Of a stretch of 36,878 bases of DNA, positions 24,959 through 33,056 are shown in pieces. Source of the DNA: Minisyncoccota bacterium (GTDB lineage Bacteria; Patescibacteriota; Minisyncoccia; Phycocordibacterales; UBA9973); NCBI GenBank assembly GCA_017991895.1, contig JAGOPR010000008.1:1-36878 (forward strand), written 5' to 3'. A program made the translations under genes and the position numbers. The notes under the pieces were generated by a model, which worked only from the letters and a program-made list of their open reading frames with translations, ran no database searches and was not told where the DNA came from. How positions within the stretch are numbered: position 1 is the first letter of the stretch; every line of letters begins with the position of its first letter.

Positions 24959-27355
24959 ATGCCAAAAAAGACCGCGAAGTCTCCTAAAGAATCCAAAAAA
25001 CGCCTTGTTTTGCTTGATGCGCACGCCATAATTCACCGTGCCTACCATGCAATGCCCGAGTTTTCCAACAGCAAGGGCGAGCCTACAGGGGCCTTGTACG
25101 GCATCTCAGCCATGCTTATGAAGATAGTATCTGACCTTAAGCCAGACTATATCGTAGCTTGTTATGACCTTCCACAAAAGACATTCCGCCATGAGGCTTA
25201 TGAAGCCTATAAAGGTACTCGCACAAAAGCTGATGACAATCTCGTTGCTCAGATAATTAGTTCAAGAAAAATCTTTCAAGCTTTTGGCATTCCAATGTAT
25301 GACGCCGCTGGATTTGAAGCCGATGATATTTTGGGAACCATCGTTGAGAAAATGAGTAAGGACAAAAATGTTGATGTGGTAATCGCTTCCGGCGATATGG
25401 ATACACTCCAATTAGTAGATGAAAAGCGAGTGCGAGTTTTTACTTTAAAAAAAGGTATCAACGATACCATCATGTATGACGAAGAAGGAGTTATCGCGCG
25501 TTTTGGTTTTATTCCAAAACTTTTGCCAGACTACAAAGGACTTCGTGGTGACCCATCGGATAATATTATTGGGATTGCCGGTATTGGAGAAAAGACGGCG
25601 ACAGATTTGATAAAAAGTTTTGGCTCAATCGAAGATATTTACAAAAAATTAAAAAAGGATGAAGCTTCGGTTCTTGCGGTTGTGAAGCCACGCATTGTTG
25701 AACTACTAAAAAATGGGGAAGAGGAAGCGCTTTTTTCCAAAACGCTTGCCACTATCCGTCGTGATGCGCCGATAGAGTTTCATTTGCCGGAAAAGTTTTT
25801 TATTGACTCTGTAGAACTCACACGCATCGAAGAGCTTTTCCGCGAGCTTGAGTTTCGTAGTCTTGTGCCACGCGTTCAAACACTATTCAAAAAAAATGGA
25901 ATCGAAATACAAGAGGATAGAACTCCTGTTTCGGTGGAGGACGCGGATGAGGTAAAAAAAATCGCTCTTGGACTGTGGCTTTTAAATTCTGATCTTACAA
26001 ATATTACAGCAGATGATATTTCGCATTACGCTGGGGCGAAAAATTTTGCAGAAGGGAAGGAGAAAATACTCGCCGATATAAAGGCAAAAGAGCTTACGTA
26101 TGTCTATGAAGATATTGAGCTTCCTATTTCTCCTGTAGTAGACGCGATGGAAAAATACGGCATAACCCTCGATACGAAACTCATGAAATCCCTTGCAATA
26201 GAAGGACATAAGGAACTTGAGAAAATAGAAAAAAATATATTTAAACATGCGGGGCGTGAGTTTAATGTTGCTTCTCCAAAACAGCTCGGCGAGATTTTGT
26301 TTGACGAGCTCAAAGTAGGAGAAGGAACAGGAACAAAATTAAAAAAGACAGAAGGCGGAGCGCGCTCTACCCGCGAATCCGAGCTTCAGAAGTTGAAAGG
26401 CATGCACCCTATTATCGATGAAATTCTTCGCTACCGTGAGTTGGCGAAACTTCTCTCTACGTATATAGATACATTGCCAGAGCTTGTGGGCAAAGACGGA
26501 AGAATTCATGCCACATTCAACCAGATGGGCACAACAACGGGGCGATTTAATTCTGTAAATCCAAACTTGCAGAATATTCCGGCGGGCGACGGGTTACCAA
26601 AAAAGATTCGCGGATCATTTATTGCGCCAAAAGGAAAAGTTTTTATCGCTTTCGACTATTCTCAAATCGAGCTTCGTGTCGCCGCGCTCATGTCTGGCGA
26701 TGATTACCTTATCGATACTTTCGAAGCAGGGAAGGACGTTCACTCTGCTGTCGCGAGTCGTGTGTTTGGTGTAGACGAAAAAGATGTCACCCACGAGCAA
26801 CGTCGTGCAGCAAAAGTAATTAACTTTGGAATTCTCTACGGCATGGGCGTAACTGCGCTCCAGCAAAATTTGGGAACAGACAGAAAAGAGGCGCAGAAAT
26901 TCCACGATGCATATTTTGCGAGTTTCCCACGCATCGCCGAGTACACAGAAGAAACAAAAGAATTTGCAAAAAAGAATGGCTACACGGAAACGCTTTTTGG
27001 AAGACGAAGATATTTCCCCGCACTCAAATCTCCGCTTCCATTTATTCGAGCAAGTGCCGAACGCCAAGCAGGGAATGCTCCGCTTCAGGGTACGGCCGCG
27101 GACCTTATAAAAATAGCTATTCGTGAGGCCGACCAAGCCCTCCGAGCTGGAAAGCTTATAGACAATGCGCATTTGGTGCTCCAAGTGCACGACGAGCTCG
27201 TGTATGAAGTGGATGAGGGCGCAGTCAAAGAGGTGTCTGTACTGGTGGAAAATGTCATGAAAAACGTCATGCCGAATGACTTTCTAAAGGGGCGACGGGC
27301 TGTGCCGCTGGAGGTGCATGTAGCTGTGGGCAAGAATTGGGGCGACCTAAAATAA
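24959..27355 (+). CDS. polA: DNA polymerase I
   Basis: The ATG at 24959 gives 798 aa; the longer in-frame start at 24905 reads through the terminator and is rejected. The N-terminal 5' nuclease has DAHAIIHRAYHAM, GFEADDILGT, SGDMDTLQLV and GDPSDNIIGIAGIGEKTA. The middle region (about 320-410) lacks the acidic residues of a 3'-5' proofreading exonuclease. The polymerase has TTTGRFNSVNPNLQNIP, motif A DYSQIELR, motif B RRAAKVINFGILYG and motif C QVHDEL. It removes primers and fills gaps in replication and repair. The stop codon is the first base-paired triplet of a structured element. Confidence 0.97.
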   Translation: MPKKTAKSPKESKKRLVLLDAHAIIHRAYHAMPEFSNSKGEPTGALYGISAMLMKIVSDLKPDYIVACYDLPQKTFRHEAYEAYKGTRTKADDNLVAQIISSRKIFQAFGIPMYDAAGFEADDILGTIVEKMSKDKNVDVVIASGDMDTLQLVDEKRVRVFTLKKGINDTIMYDEEGVIARFGFIPKLLPDYKGLRGDPSDNIIGIAGIGEKTATDLIKSFGSIEDIYKKLKKDEASVLAVVKPRIVELLKNGEEEALFSKTLATIRRDAPIEFHLPEKFFIDSVELTRIEELFRELEFRSLVPRVQTLFKKNGIEIQEDRTPVSVEDADEVKKIALGLWLLNSDLTNITADDISHYAGAKNFAEGKEKILADIKAKELTYVYEDIELPISPVVDAMEKYGITLDTKLMKSLAIEGHKELEKIEKNIFKHAGREFNVASPKQLGEILFDELKVGEGTGTKLKKTEGGARSTRESELQKLKGMHPIIDEILRYRELAKLLSTYIDTLPELVGKDGRIHATFNQMGTTTGRFNSVNPNLQNIPAGDGLPKKIRGSFIAPKGKVFIAFDYSQIELRVAALMSGDDYLIDTFEAGKDVHSAVASRVFGVDEKDVTHEQRRAAKVINFGILYGMGVTALQQNLGTDRKEAQKFHDAYFASFPRIAEYTEETKEFAKKNGYTETLFGRRRYFPALKSPLPFIRASAERQAGNAPLQGTAADLIKIAIREADQALRAGKLIDNAHLVLQVHDELVYEVDEGAVKEVSVLVENVMKNVMPNDFLKGRRAVPLEVHVAVGKNWGDLK

Positions 27356-27477
27356 ACTTCCACAAACGGCGCATTTCTGTGTTGCCGCGCTCGGTTCGCT
27401 CCCGCAACGTACGTTTTAGTACGTCTTGGTCGCGAACCTCGCTTGCGCCTTGAACTGCATCCATTTTTGGAAGTTTA
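27353..27477 (+). repeat. Structured 125-nt element, copy A
   Basis: A terminal stem (27353-27361 with 27469-27477) starts on the polA stop codon. Box 1 (27366-27385) and box 2 (27445-27462) nearly match copy B at 36438-36563 (18/20 and 17/18). Between them lie a GGTTCGC / GCGAACC stem (27393-27399 with 27432-27438) and an apical ACGTAC / GTACGT hairpin (27407-27412 with 27419-27424). No ORF is present. The rest of the gap to 27547 is plain AT-rich sequence. Confidence 0.8.
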
Positions 27478-27547
27478 TGTATGGGAAAGTTTGTTTATAT
27501 CTATCTATTAAAAGTAAATAAACTAGCCACATTTTCTTACTTTACGA

Positions 27548-28489
27548 TCACTTATCAAACTTTTTTAAATCTTTCAGCAATGCTGCTCTATTTTGGTAAT
27601 TTGAGAGTAGACTCTTACTTGCCTTATTTTTCCTGAATTCAGAAACGGTATCTATAAAATTATCCTTAATTTCAATTTTTGCTTTCAGGAAACCGGCAAA
27701 GTAATTTCCGATATTATTTTTGAGAGTGGTTTCAAAAAATATCTTCAAGAGTCCATTTCCTGTTTTTTCACTATCCTTAAGTCCTGGATTGATAAATAGA
27801 AATTGATTATTGTATTTAATTTCGTCTGGAAATGAGCTGGTGGTGCTAGCGTTCAAAATAACACTCTCAAATTCCTTTGGAAGATATACTTTGTAAAGAT
27901 TTACTCCTAATACAAAAAGTTCTTTGAAAACGGGGAATAATATCCCGGATATCTTCTTAGTAATGATTATTGGGAACCTCTTATTTTTCTGACATTGCAT
28001 TAAGAACATAAATAGATCCTTGTTGGGAAGTACCCAACTCCCATTTTTAATCAAACATGCAACTGGAACGTTCTCAAATACGCCTTCAACAATAAACGGC
28101 TCAGTAGAAACAATCTTTGCGTCAGTTAAGTATATTTGGAAAAGCTCAAAGAAATATTGCTGAGTTTTCTTTGAATTGATATTTTCATTTGTACACACCT
28201 CAGCTAGTCGCTTTCTCTCTATAATATTTTTAGTCTCAGGAACACTTTGAAGACGTGGGTACACAAAAGCTTCGCCTTTTATTAGGTAGCTAAGGAGCTC
28301 TGGATCAATTCGCCTATTTCCTGGTCCAGTCTCGCTCAAAAGGTATTCGAGTTCGTTTCGAACAAGGAAACTCTTCTTAAGAAGAATACTTTCAAGCCTA
28401 TGTCCAAAATAAAGCGCCAGATCCTCTCCTGTTAGGGAAGTGAGTGGAGCCCCATCCAATTTCTTTTTGATTTCATCAATTTTCTTCAT
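27548..28489 (-). CDS. Unknown 313-aa protein divergent from the AbiE operon
   Basis: The product is Lys/Phe/Leu-rich and soluble, mostly helical at both ends with a central beta-rich part (EPFIVEGVFENVPVACLIKNG, then FPIIITKKISGILFPVFKELF). It has no signal peptide or membrane helix. I recognise no family; the central segment might be a nuclease-like core, but no convincing catalytic triad is seen. It is transcribed away from abiEi, and the first AT palindrome lies 9 nt upstream of its ATG, so it probably shares regulation with the AbiE operon. Context suggests a defence-related or regulatory role. Confidence 0.75.
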   Translation of the reverse strand: MKKIDEIKKKLDGAPLTSLTGEDLALYFGHRLESILLKKSFLVRNELEYLLSETGPGNRRIDPELLSYLIKGEAFVYPRLQSVPETKNIIERKRLAEVCTNENINSKKTQQYFFELFQIYLTDAKIVSTEPFIVEGVFENVPVACLIKNGSWVLPNKDLFMFLMQCQKNKRFPIIITKKISGILFPVFKELFVLGVNLYKVYLPKEFESVILNASTTSSFPDEIKYNNQFLFINPGLKDSEKTGNGLLKIFFETTLKNNIGNYFAGFLKAKIEIKDNFIDTVSEFRKNKASKSLLSNYQNRAALLKDLKKFDK

Positions 28490-28498
28490 AAGTGTATG

Positions 28499-28520
28499 AT
28501 TCTTATAATATTATAAGAAT
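28499..28520. promoter_or_regulatory. Operator palindrome 1
   Basis: A perfect 22-bp palindrome shares the 16-bp core CTTATAATATTATAAG with palindrome 2. It contains TATAAT on both strands and starts 9 nt from the start codon of the leftward 313-aa gene. It is a likely binding site for the AbiEi repressor. Confidence 0.8.
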
Positions 28521-28555
28521 AGTCCAAATAGCAAATTTTTATAAGAGTTAGTGCA

Positions 28556-28575
28556 AGCTTATAATATTATAAGCT
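28556..28575. promoter_or_regulatory. Operator palindrome 2
   Basis: A perfect 20-bp palindrome has the same 16-bp core as palindrome 1, with centres 56 bp apart. A half-site TTATAAG lies between them (28539-28545). Two inverted repeats before abiEi match the known cooperative autorepression by AbiEi. Confidence 0.8.
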
Positions 28576-28605
28576 ATGTTAATTATTAAACAAATCACTA
28601 TTTAC

Positions 28606-28634
28606 TTGTATTTAAAGGCTAAATAGTTTACTAT
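28606..28634 (+). promoter_or_regulatory. Possible abiEi promoter
   Basis: TTGTAT (28606-28611), a 17-nt spacer and TACTAT (28629-28634) precede the abiEi hairpin. The -35 is weak. Confidence 0.4.
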
Positions 28635-28676
28635 TTGTACTGGAGGCCAGGTTAAACCTGGGTTCCAGTACAAATA
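28632..28676 (+). promoter_or_regulatory. Hairpin reaching the abiEi start codon
   Basis: A 13-bp outer stem (28632-28644 with 28664-28676) and a 6-bp inner stem (28647-28652 with 28656-28661) form one long hairpin. The last paired base is the A of the abiEi ATG. It could hide the start codon in mRNA or act as another operator in DNA. Confidence 0.65.
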
Positions 28677-29272
28677 TGGATAAAAAGCCAAAAAAAGGCG
28701 ATTATTTAGATATCTTACTTAGATCAAAAAGTACTGTCTTTTCAACGAAAGATATTGCTTTACTTTGGCGTGACTCAAATACAACTGCTGCGCAAGAGAG
28801 ATTGAACTATTATGTAAAGATAGGGAAACTCTTTCGAATCCGCCGAGGTATTTATGTTAAGGATAAAAATTACGATAAATATGAGTTTGCTACTAAGATT
28901 CTCAGACCCTCATATATAAGCTTTGAAAGTGTTCTTGGTTCAGTCGGCATGACATTCCAGTATTACAGCCAGATTTTTGTAGCATCCTATGTCAAAAGAG
29001 AGCTCACTTCTGACGGACAAGCTTACTCTTTCAAAAAAATTAAGGACACAATTTTAAACAATCCGTCTGGCATTGATCAAAGAGGAGAATACGCCATTGC
29101 CTCAAAGGAGAGAGCTTTCCTGGACACAGTCTATCGAAGTAAAAATTATTACATCGATAACCTCTCACCTCTTGATTGGGACAAGGTGTTTACGTTATTG
29201 CCAATTTACAATAATAAGAAAATGATTAAAAAGGTGAAAGAATATCACGAGCGTTATAAAGCAAATAAATAA
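28676..29272 (+). CDS. abiEi: AbiEi-family antitoxin / transcriptional autoregulator
   Basis: The 198-aa product has an N-terminal winged helix-turn-helix (about 10-60: LRSKSTVFSTKDIALLW...ERLNYYVKIGKLFRIRRGIYV). An AbiEi-type C-terminal domain follows, with LRPSYISFESVLGSVGM and ASKERAFLDTVY. AbiEi represses its own operon and counteracts AbiEii in the type IV toxin-antitoxin system AbiE, which acts as abortive phage defence. The toxin gene follows after 2 nt. Two palindromes and a start-codon hairpin lie upstream. Confidence 0.9.
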   Translation: MDKKPKKGDYLDILLRSKSTVFSTKDIALLWRDSNTTAAQERLNYYVKIGKLFRIRRGIYVKDKNYDKYEFATKILRPSYISFESVLGSVGMTFQYYSQIFVASYVKRELTSDGQAYSFKKIKDTILNNPSGIDQRGEYAIASKERAFLDTVYRSKNYYIDNLSPLDWDKVFTLLPIYNNKKMIKKVKEYHERYKANK

Positions 29273-29274
29273 AT

Positions 29275-29979
29275 ATGACTTTAAATTCAGCAATACATAA
29301 AAATATACTTGTTCAGATACTTATCGACATCTATTCTGATACTACGATCAGCCCGTATTTGGGTTTTAAAGGAGGGACCGCTGCCTACCTTCTTTATGGT
29401 CTCGAGCGTTTTTCTGTAGACCTAGATTTTGATCTTCTTGACGAATCTCAAGAGAACCATGTCTTTGATAAAGTTGAGAAGATTGTAAAAAAGTATGGGA
29501 CCATTAAAGATGCTCGCAAAAAGAGATTCAATCTGTTCTTTTTGCTCTCTTACGATAACAAAGAAGAAAACGCGCAAAATATAAAAGTGGAGATTAATTT
29601 GAGATCGCTTGGCTCAAAGTATGAGGTTAAAGCCTTTAATGGTGTTTCGATGCTTGTAATGATCCAGACAGATATGTTTGCTCATAAGTTGGTTGCCATG
29701 CATGAGCGATTGGGTCAGACAAATAGAGACATCTTCGATGTCTGGTTCTTCTCAAAAAGTAACTGGGAGATAAATAAAGAAATCGTAGAAAAACGAACAG
29801 AGATGACCTATAAAGCATTTCTTGAAAAATGTATCTCTGAGTTAGAAGAGATGAGTAATCACAACATTCTTGATGGTATCGGAGAACTTTTGACTGAAAA
29901 ACAGAAGGACTGGGTGCGATCAAACTTAAAGCTCGAAACGATTCTACAGCTCAAGTTAAGATTAGAGTCCGAGAAGTAA
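29275..29979 (+). CDS. abiEii: AbiEii-family nucleotidyltransferase toxin
   Basis: The 234-aa product has the DUF1814/AbiEii nucleotidyltransferase signature FKGGTAAYLLYGLERFSVDLDFDLL: Gly-Gly motif near residue 27, then a D-x-D pair near 45-47. A later segment, TDMFAHKLVAMHERLGQTNRDIFDVWFF, holds the conserved Lys and Asp residues of the family. AbiEii transfers nucleotides to a cellular target and blocks growth; some relatives modify tRNA acceptor ends. The active-site residues look intact. It lies 2 nt after abiEi, the usual order. Confidence 0.92.
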   Translation: MTLNSAIHKNILVQILIDIYSDTTISPYLGFKGGTAAYLLYGLERFSVDLDFDLLDESQENHVFDKVEKIVKKYGTIKDARKKRFNLFFLLSYDNKEENAQNIKVEINLRSLGSKYEVKAFNGVSMLVMIQTDMFAHKLVAMHERLGQTNRDIFDVWFFSKSNWEINKEIVEKRTEMTYKAFLEKCISELEEMSNHNILDGIGELLTEKQKDWVRSNLKLETILQLKLRLESEK

Positions 29980-29998
29980 GCTTTATAGTGAGGTTACT

Positions 29999-30187
29999 AT
30001 GACAATCGATACCCAAGAAAACAAAAAAGAACTATACATCAAATGCCTCAAATGTGGCGATGAGATTTTTTGGAATACACACAAGCAACTGACTTATTGT
30101 AAGTGTAAGGCTATTTATGTTTATGGTTGCGAGGGATATATCCGGATCGGTGGAAATAAAGAGGATCATATTGAGATTCAAAAATAA
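29999..30187 (+). CDS. Zinc-ribbon mini-protein (DUF7695-like)
   Basis: The 62-aa product has Cys-x2-Cys near residues 16-19 and Cys-x-Cys near 34-36, then a strand-rich tail (AIYVYGCEGYIRIGGN). The overall pattern resembles small single-zinc-ribbon proteins of the DUF7695 type. This gene has one of the few SD-like sites in the window (TGAGGT, 29989-29994, 4 nt before the ATG). It lies 19 nt after abiEii and 4 nt before the methyltransferase gene, so it belongs to the same operon. Its role may be nucleic-acid binding or as an accessory to its neighbours; this is inference. Confidence 0.75.
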   Translation: MTIDTQENKKELYIKCLKCGDEIFWNTHKQLTYCKCKAIYVYGCEGYIRIGGNKEDHIEIQK

Positions 30188-30191
30188 TTAT

Positions 30192-31382
30192 ATGGCAAAT
30201 AAAAATCTTACAAATGCAAAAAAGGCGAAAAATGATGAGTTCTATACTCAATTTTCAGATATTCAAAAAGAAGTCGAGTCCTATCTTGAATATAATCCGA
30301 AAACTTTTAAAGGTAAGGTTGTTTACAGCAATTGCGACGACCCGTTTGAAAGCAATTTCTTTCGTTACTTTGTCTTGAATTTTAATCGTCTAGGGCTGAA
30401 AAGACTTATCTCAACTAGTTACAAACCCTCCCCAGTCGCAAACACTCAAATAACACTATTCGGCGATGATGTTACCCTTAAACCAGTCAAGGGGCGACCA
30501 AAAATCGTTGCTAATAAATTTATTATCAACGAGGTTGGTGACGTAGACGGAGACGGTTCGTTCACACTTGAAGATATTGCCAAGCAGTTAAGAGCCAACA
30601 AGAACAATGAGTGGACACCACTTGAAGGTGATGGTGACTTTAGAAGTGATGAGTGTGTCGAGTTACTCAAACAATCCGACATCGTAGTCACAAATCCTCC
30701 ATTTAGTTTATTTCGTGAATATATTACGCAACTTTTTGAGTATAAAAAGCAATTTCTAATAATTGGTAATCTCAACGCAATAACCTACAAGGAAATTTTT
30801 CCAATGATCAAAGAGAATAAGGTATGGCTCGGAAATAACGCAAGAGTTAATGGTGGTGCAATGTTCTACGAGATTCCAGAAGCTGTTGCAAACCTAGATC
30901 AAGTTCGTGAAATTAAGACTGACGAAAAAGGTAAAAAAATATACATAACAAGAGTTCAAGGTGTACGTTGGTTTACAAACCTTGACCACGGACGACTACA
31001 TCAACCGATTCCTTTGATGTCAGGCGCAGATGTAATCAAGTTCTCAACAAATAAAGATTTTGAAAAATATGAAAACTACGATGCGATTGAAGTGTCTCTA
31101 GTAAAAAACATACCAAGTGATTACAAAGGCATCATGGGTGTGCCAATTAGTTTTCTTGATAAGTATTCTCCTGAACAGTTTAAGATTGTAGGAATGTGTG
31201 AAAATGAAGATCTTTATAGTTTAAAAACCAAATTTTATACATCAGTGGAATGTAAGCAGGCATACTTAGATAAGTTTGGGAAAAAAGGAGTCTATGATTT
31301 AAATGCGAGCGGTGTTGTTATCCGTGATGGATTAAGAGAAAAAGTTTATCAGAGAGTTCTAATTAAGCATAAGAAAAAATAA
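30192..31382 (+). CDS. EcoRI-family adenine-specific DNA methyltransferase
   Basis: The ATG at 30192 gives 396 aa; an earlier frame start inside the zinc-ribbon gene is rejected. The start [20 protein letters not shown] and the [13 protein letters not shown] segment (AdoMet region) are typical of the EcoRI-type methylase family. The catalytic motif IV is TNPPFSLF (near residue 167). It should methylate adenine in a defined DNA site. No EcoRI-like endonuclease follows; instead the next gene, 2 nt on, encodes a DUF262-HNH protein, which may be its nuclease partner. Confidence 0.92.
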   Translation: MANKNLTNAKKAKNDEFYTQFSDIQKEVESYLEYNPKTFKGKVVYSNCDDPFESNFFRYFVLNFNRLGLKRLISTSYKPSPVANTQITLFGDDVTLKPVKGRPKIVANKFIINEVGDVDGDGSFTLEDIAKQLRANKNNEWTPLEGDGDFRSDECVELLKQSDIVVTNPPFSLFREYITQLFEYKKQFLIIGNLNAITYKEIFPMIKENKVWLGNNARVNGGAMFYEIPEAVANLDQVREIKTDEKGKKIYITRVQGVRWFTNLDHGRLHQPIPLMSGADVIKFSTNKDFEKYENYDAIEVSLVKNIPSDYKGIMGVPISFLDKYSPEQFKIVGMCENEDLYSLKTKFYTSVECKQAYLDKFGKKGVYDLNASGVVIRDGLREKVYQRVLIKHKKK

Positions 31383-31384
31383 TT

Positions 31385-32548
31385 ATGAAAACAACCTTAA
31401 AAAACGACATTACAATTAGAGAAGTTTGCGATGGTTTCGTCTACAACGAACTCGAAGGAAAAGGGTTGTTTGGTCTATCTGGAAAATTAACTATTCAGCC
31501 AGAGTATCAGCGTAATTATATTTATGCTGACGGCAAAAGAGATGTCGCCGTTATCGACTCAATCTTAAAGGGATATCCAATCGGTCTAATCTATTTCAAT
31601 CAAGCCGGAAAAGATGATTTTGAGGTGTTAGATGGTCAGCAGCGTATCACAAGTATTGGACGTTTTGTAACAGGTAAATTTGCTGTCAAAGATAGGAATG
31701 GTCATGAGCAGTATTACAGCGGTATGGCGGAAAGCCAACGAGAGCAAATTATGAATACCAAGCTGTTGGTATATGTATGTGAAGGTGATGAACCAGAGAT
31801 CAAGGACTGGTTCAAGACCATCAACATTGCTGGAGTGCCGCTAACCGAACAAGAGATTCTTAATGCGGTATATTCTGGACCATTCGTTACTCGAGCACGT
31901 GAAGAGTTTAGTAATAGTCAAAATGCCAACGTTCAAAAATGGAGTGCCTACATTGCAGGTGATATTAAACGCCAAGCATATTTAGAACGAGCTCTAGATT
32001 GGGTTTCTGGTGGTGATATTGATAGTTACATGAGTAAGCATCGTAATGACAAAAATATTACTGAGCTAAAAAAGCATTTCGAAACTATTATTGATTGGGT
32101 CTCAACTACATTTACAGAAGTTGAAGGTGAGATGAAAGGCTTAGAATGGAATAGACTTTATGAAACTTATCATAAGAAAAAATACAATCCGACTACTGTT
32201 TCTGCCTCAGTTCAAAAACTCTATGCAGACGGTTTCGTAAAAAATCGTAAAGGTATTTTTGAGTATGTTTTAGGTGGAGAGACTGAAACAAAATTACTGG
32301 AAGTACGAGTGTTTGAGGATTCAACTAAACGTTCTGTATACGAAGCACAAACCTCTATCGCAAAGAAAAAAGGTATTTCAAACTGCTCGCACTGTGCGAT
32401 TGGACACGATGCAAACAAAGGCAAGATTTGGAGTATTGCAGATATGGATGCAGATCATGTATCAGCTTGGAGTAAGGGTGGCAAAACAATGCTCAATAAT
32501 TGTGAGATGTTGTGCAAGACGCACAATCGAGCAAAAGGGAATCGATAG
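31385..32548 (+). CDS. DUF262-HNH nuclease
   Basis: The 387-aa product has a DUF262 (ParB-like NTPase) N-terminus: [10 protein letters not shown] near residue 37, [13 protein letters not shown], and the hallmark DGQQRITSI near residue 80. The C-terminus is an HNH domain with [23 protein letters not shown] and [12 protein letters not shown], carrying the expected His-Asn-His residues and two Cys pairs for zinc. DUF262-HNH proteins include GmrSD and SspE, where the NTPase domain senses modified or foreign DNA and the HNH domain cuts. Paired with the upstream methyltransferase, it is a candidate restriction partner. Both domains look intact. Confidence 0.9.
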   Translation: MKTTLKNDITIREVCDGFVYNELEGKGLFGLSGKLTIQPEYQRNYIYADGKRDVAVIDSILKGYPIGLIYFNQAGKDDFEVLDGQQRITSIGRFVTGKFAVKDRNGHEQYYSGMAESQREQIMNTKLLVYVCEGDEPEIKDWFKTINIAGVPLTEQEILNAVYSGPFVTRAREEFSNSQNANVQKWSAYIAGDIKRQAYLERALDWVSGGDIDSYMSKHRNDKNITELKKHFETIIDWVSTTFTEVEGEMKGLEWNRLYETYHKKKYNPTTVSASVQKLYADGFVKNRKGIFEYVLGGETETKLLEVRVFEDSTKRSVYEAQTSIAKKKGISNCSHCAIGHDANKGKIWSIADMDADHVSAWSKGGKTMLNNCEMLCKTHNRAKGNR

Positions 32549-32602
32549 TATTTTATATGCGCTTATCCAGCCGCTTGACCCCAGCCCACGCTAGTTCATG
32601 AA

Positions 32603-32623
32603 TAGCAAGGACAATCCTTGCTA
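32603..32623 (+). terminator. Hairpin after the defence operon
   Basis: A 9-bp stem TAGCAAGGA / TCCTTGCTA with a 3-nt loop has no T-run after it. It is the only stem in the 118-nt gap after the DUF262-HNH gene and could be a weak 3' end. Confidence 0.4.
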
Positions 32624-32654
32624 CAGGGAAGAACCGGACAGGGGATAAAAGGAG

Positions 32655-32660
32655 TACAAT
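32655..32660 (+). promoter_or_regulatory. -10 box of the 32667 gene
   Basis: TACAAT ends 6 nt before the ATG. The GGGGG between them is too close to the start for an SD site. Confidence 0.45.
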
Positions 32661-32666
32661 GGGGGT

Positions 32667-33008
32667 ATGAAAAAGATTCTACTTATTGTTCTAGCCCTGG
32701 GCGTTATTGGAGGGATTGTCTTTCTTGTTCGAAACAAGGAATTCGTAGTTCCTGTTGTTTCGGTGCCTCTGCCTAGTAGCGAAGTCATCTTGCTTGATAA
32801 CGTTGAAGGGTATTTGCGAGCAAATATTGCCACTCTCTCTCCAGTCAAAGCGGTGCTTGGGGGCACTTGGTATGTCACCGACGTAACAATAGATTTGAGT
32901 AAAAAATCCGGAGAGGTTACATATGAAGACGGACATATCGAGGAGAAAAGGGATTTCACATACACTAATGATTCTAAAAACGAAATCACTAATTTAACTA
33001 TAAAATAG
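32667..33008 (+). CDS. Small membrane-anchored protein of unknown function
   Basis: The 113-aa product has an N-terminal signal anchor (MKKILLIVLALGVIGGIVFLV) and a compact outside domain. The YLRANIATLSPVKAVLGGTWYVTDV and VTYEDGHIEEKRDFTYT pattern is, from memory, common in small anchored proteins of Parcubacteria. It has no Cys and no catalytic motif. It faces the convergent TrmB-type regulator across a weak hairpin. Its function is unknown. Confidence 0.75.
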   Translation: MKKILLIVLALGVIGGIVFLVRNKEFVVPVVSVPLPSSEVILLDNVEGYLRANIATLSPVKAVLGGTWYVTDVTIDLSKKSGEVTYEDGHIEEKRDFTYTNDSKNEITNLTIK

Positions 33009-33033
33009 CAACACCGTTTTGTGCGAGTCTGGG

Positions 33034-33056
33034 ACGTATATCCAAAAGCTATACGT
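33034..33056. terminator. Hairpin between convergent genes
   Basis: A 7-bp ACGTATA / TATACGT stem with a 9-nt loop and an outer CGAGT / ACTCG pair ends next to the stop of the TrmB-type gene. It lacks a long T-run, so it is a weak terminator candidate. Confidence 0.4.

Noticed and set aside
26615-27190. 191-aa minus-strand ORF inside polA
   Set aside because: Antisense shadow of the conserved polymerase domain; Cys/Phe-rich composition typical of shadows.
30117-30191. Longer start for the EcoRI-type methylase
   Set aside because: It would overlap the zinc-ribbon gene; the family start motif begins at the ATG at 30192.
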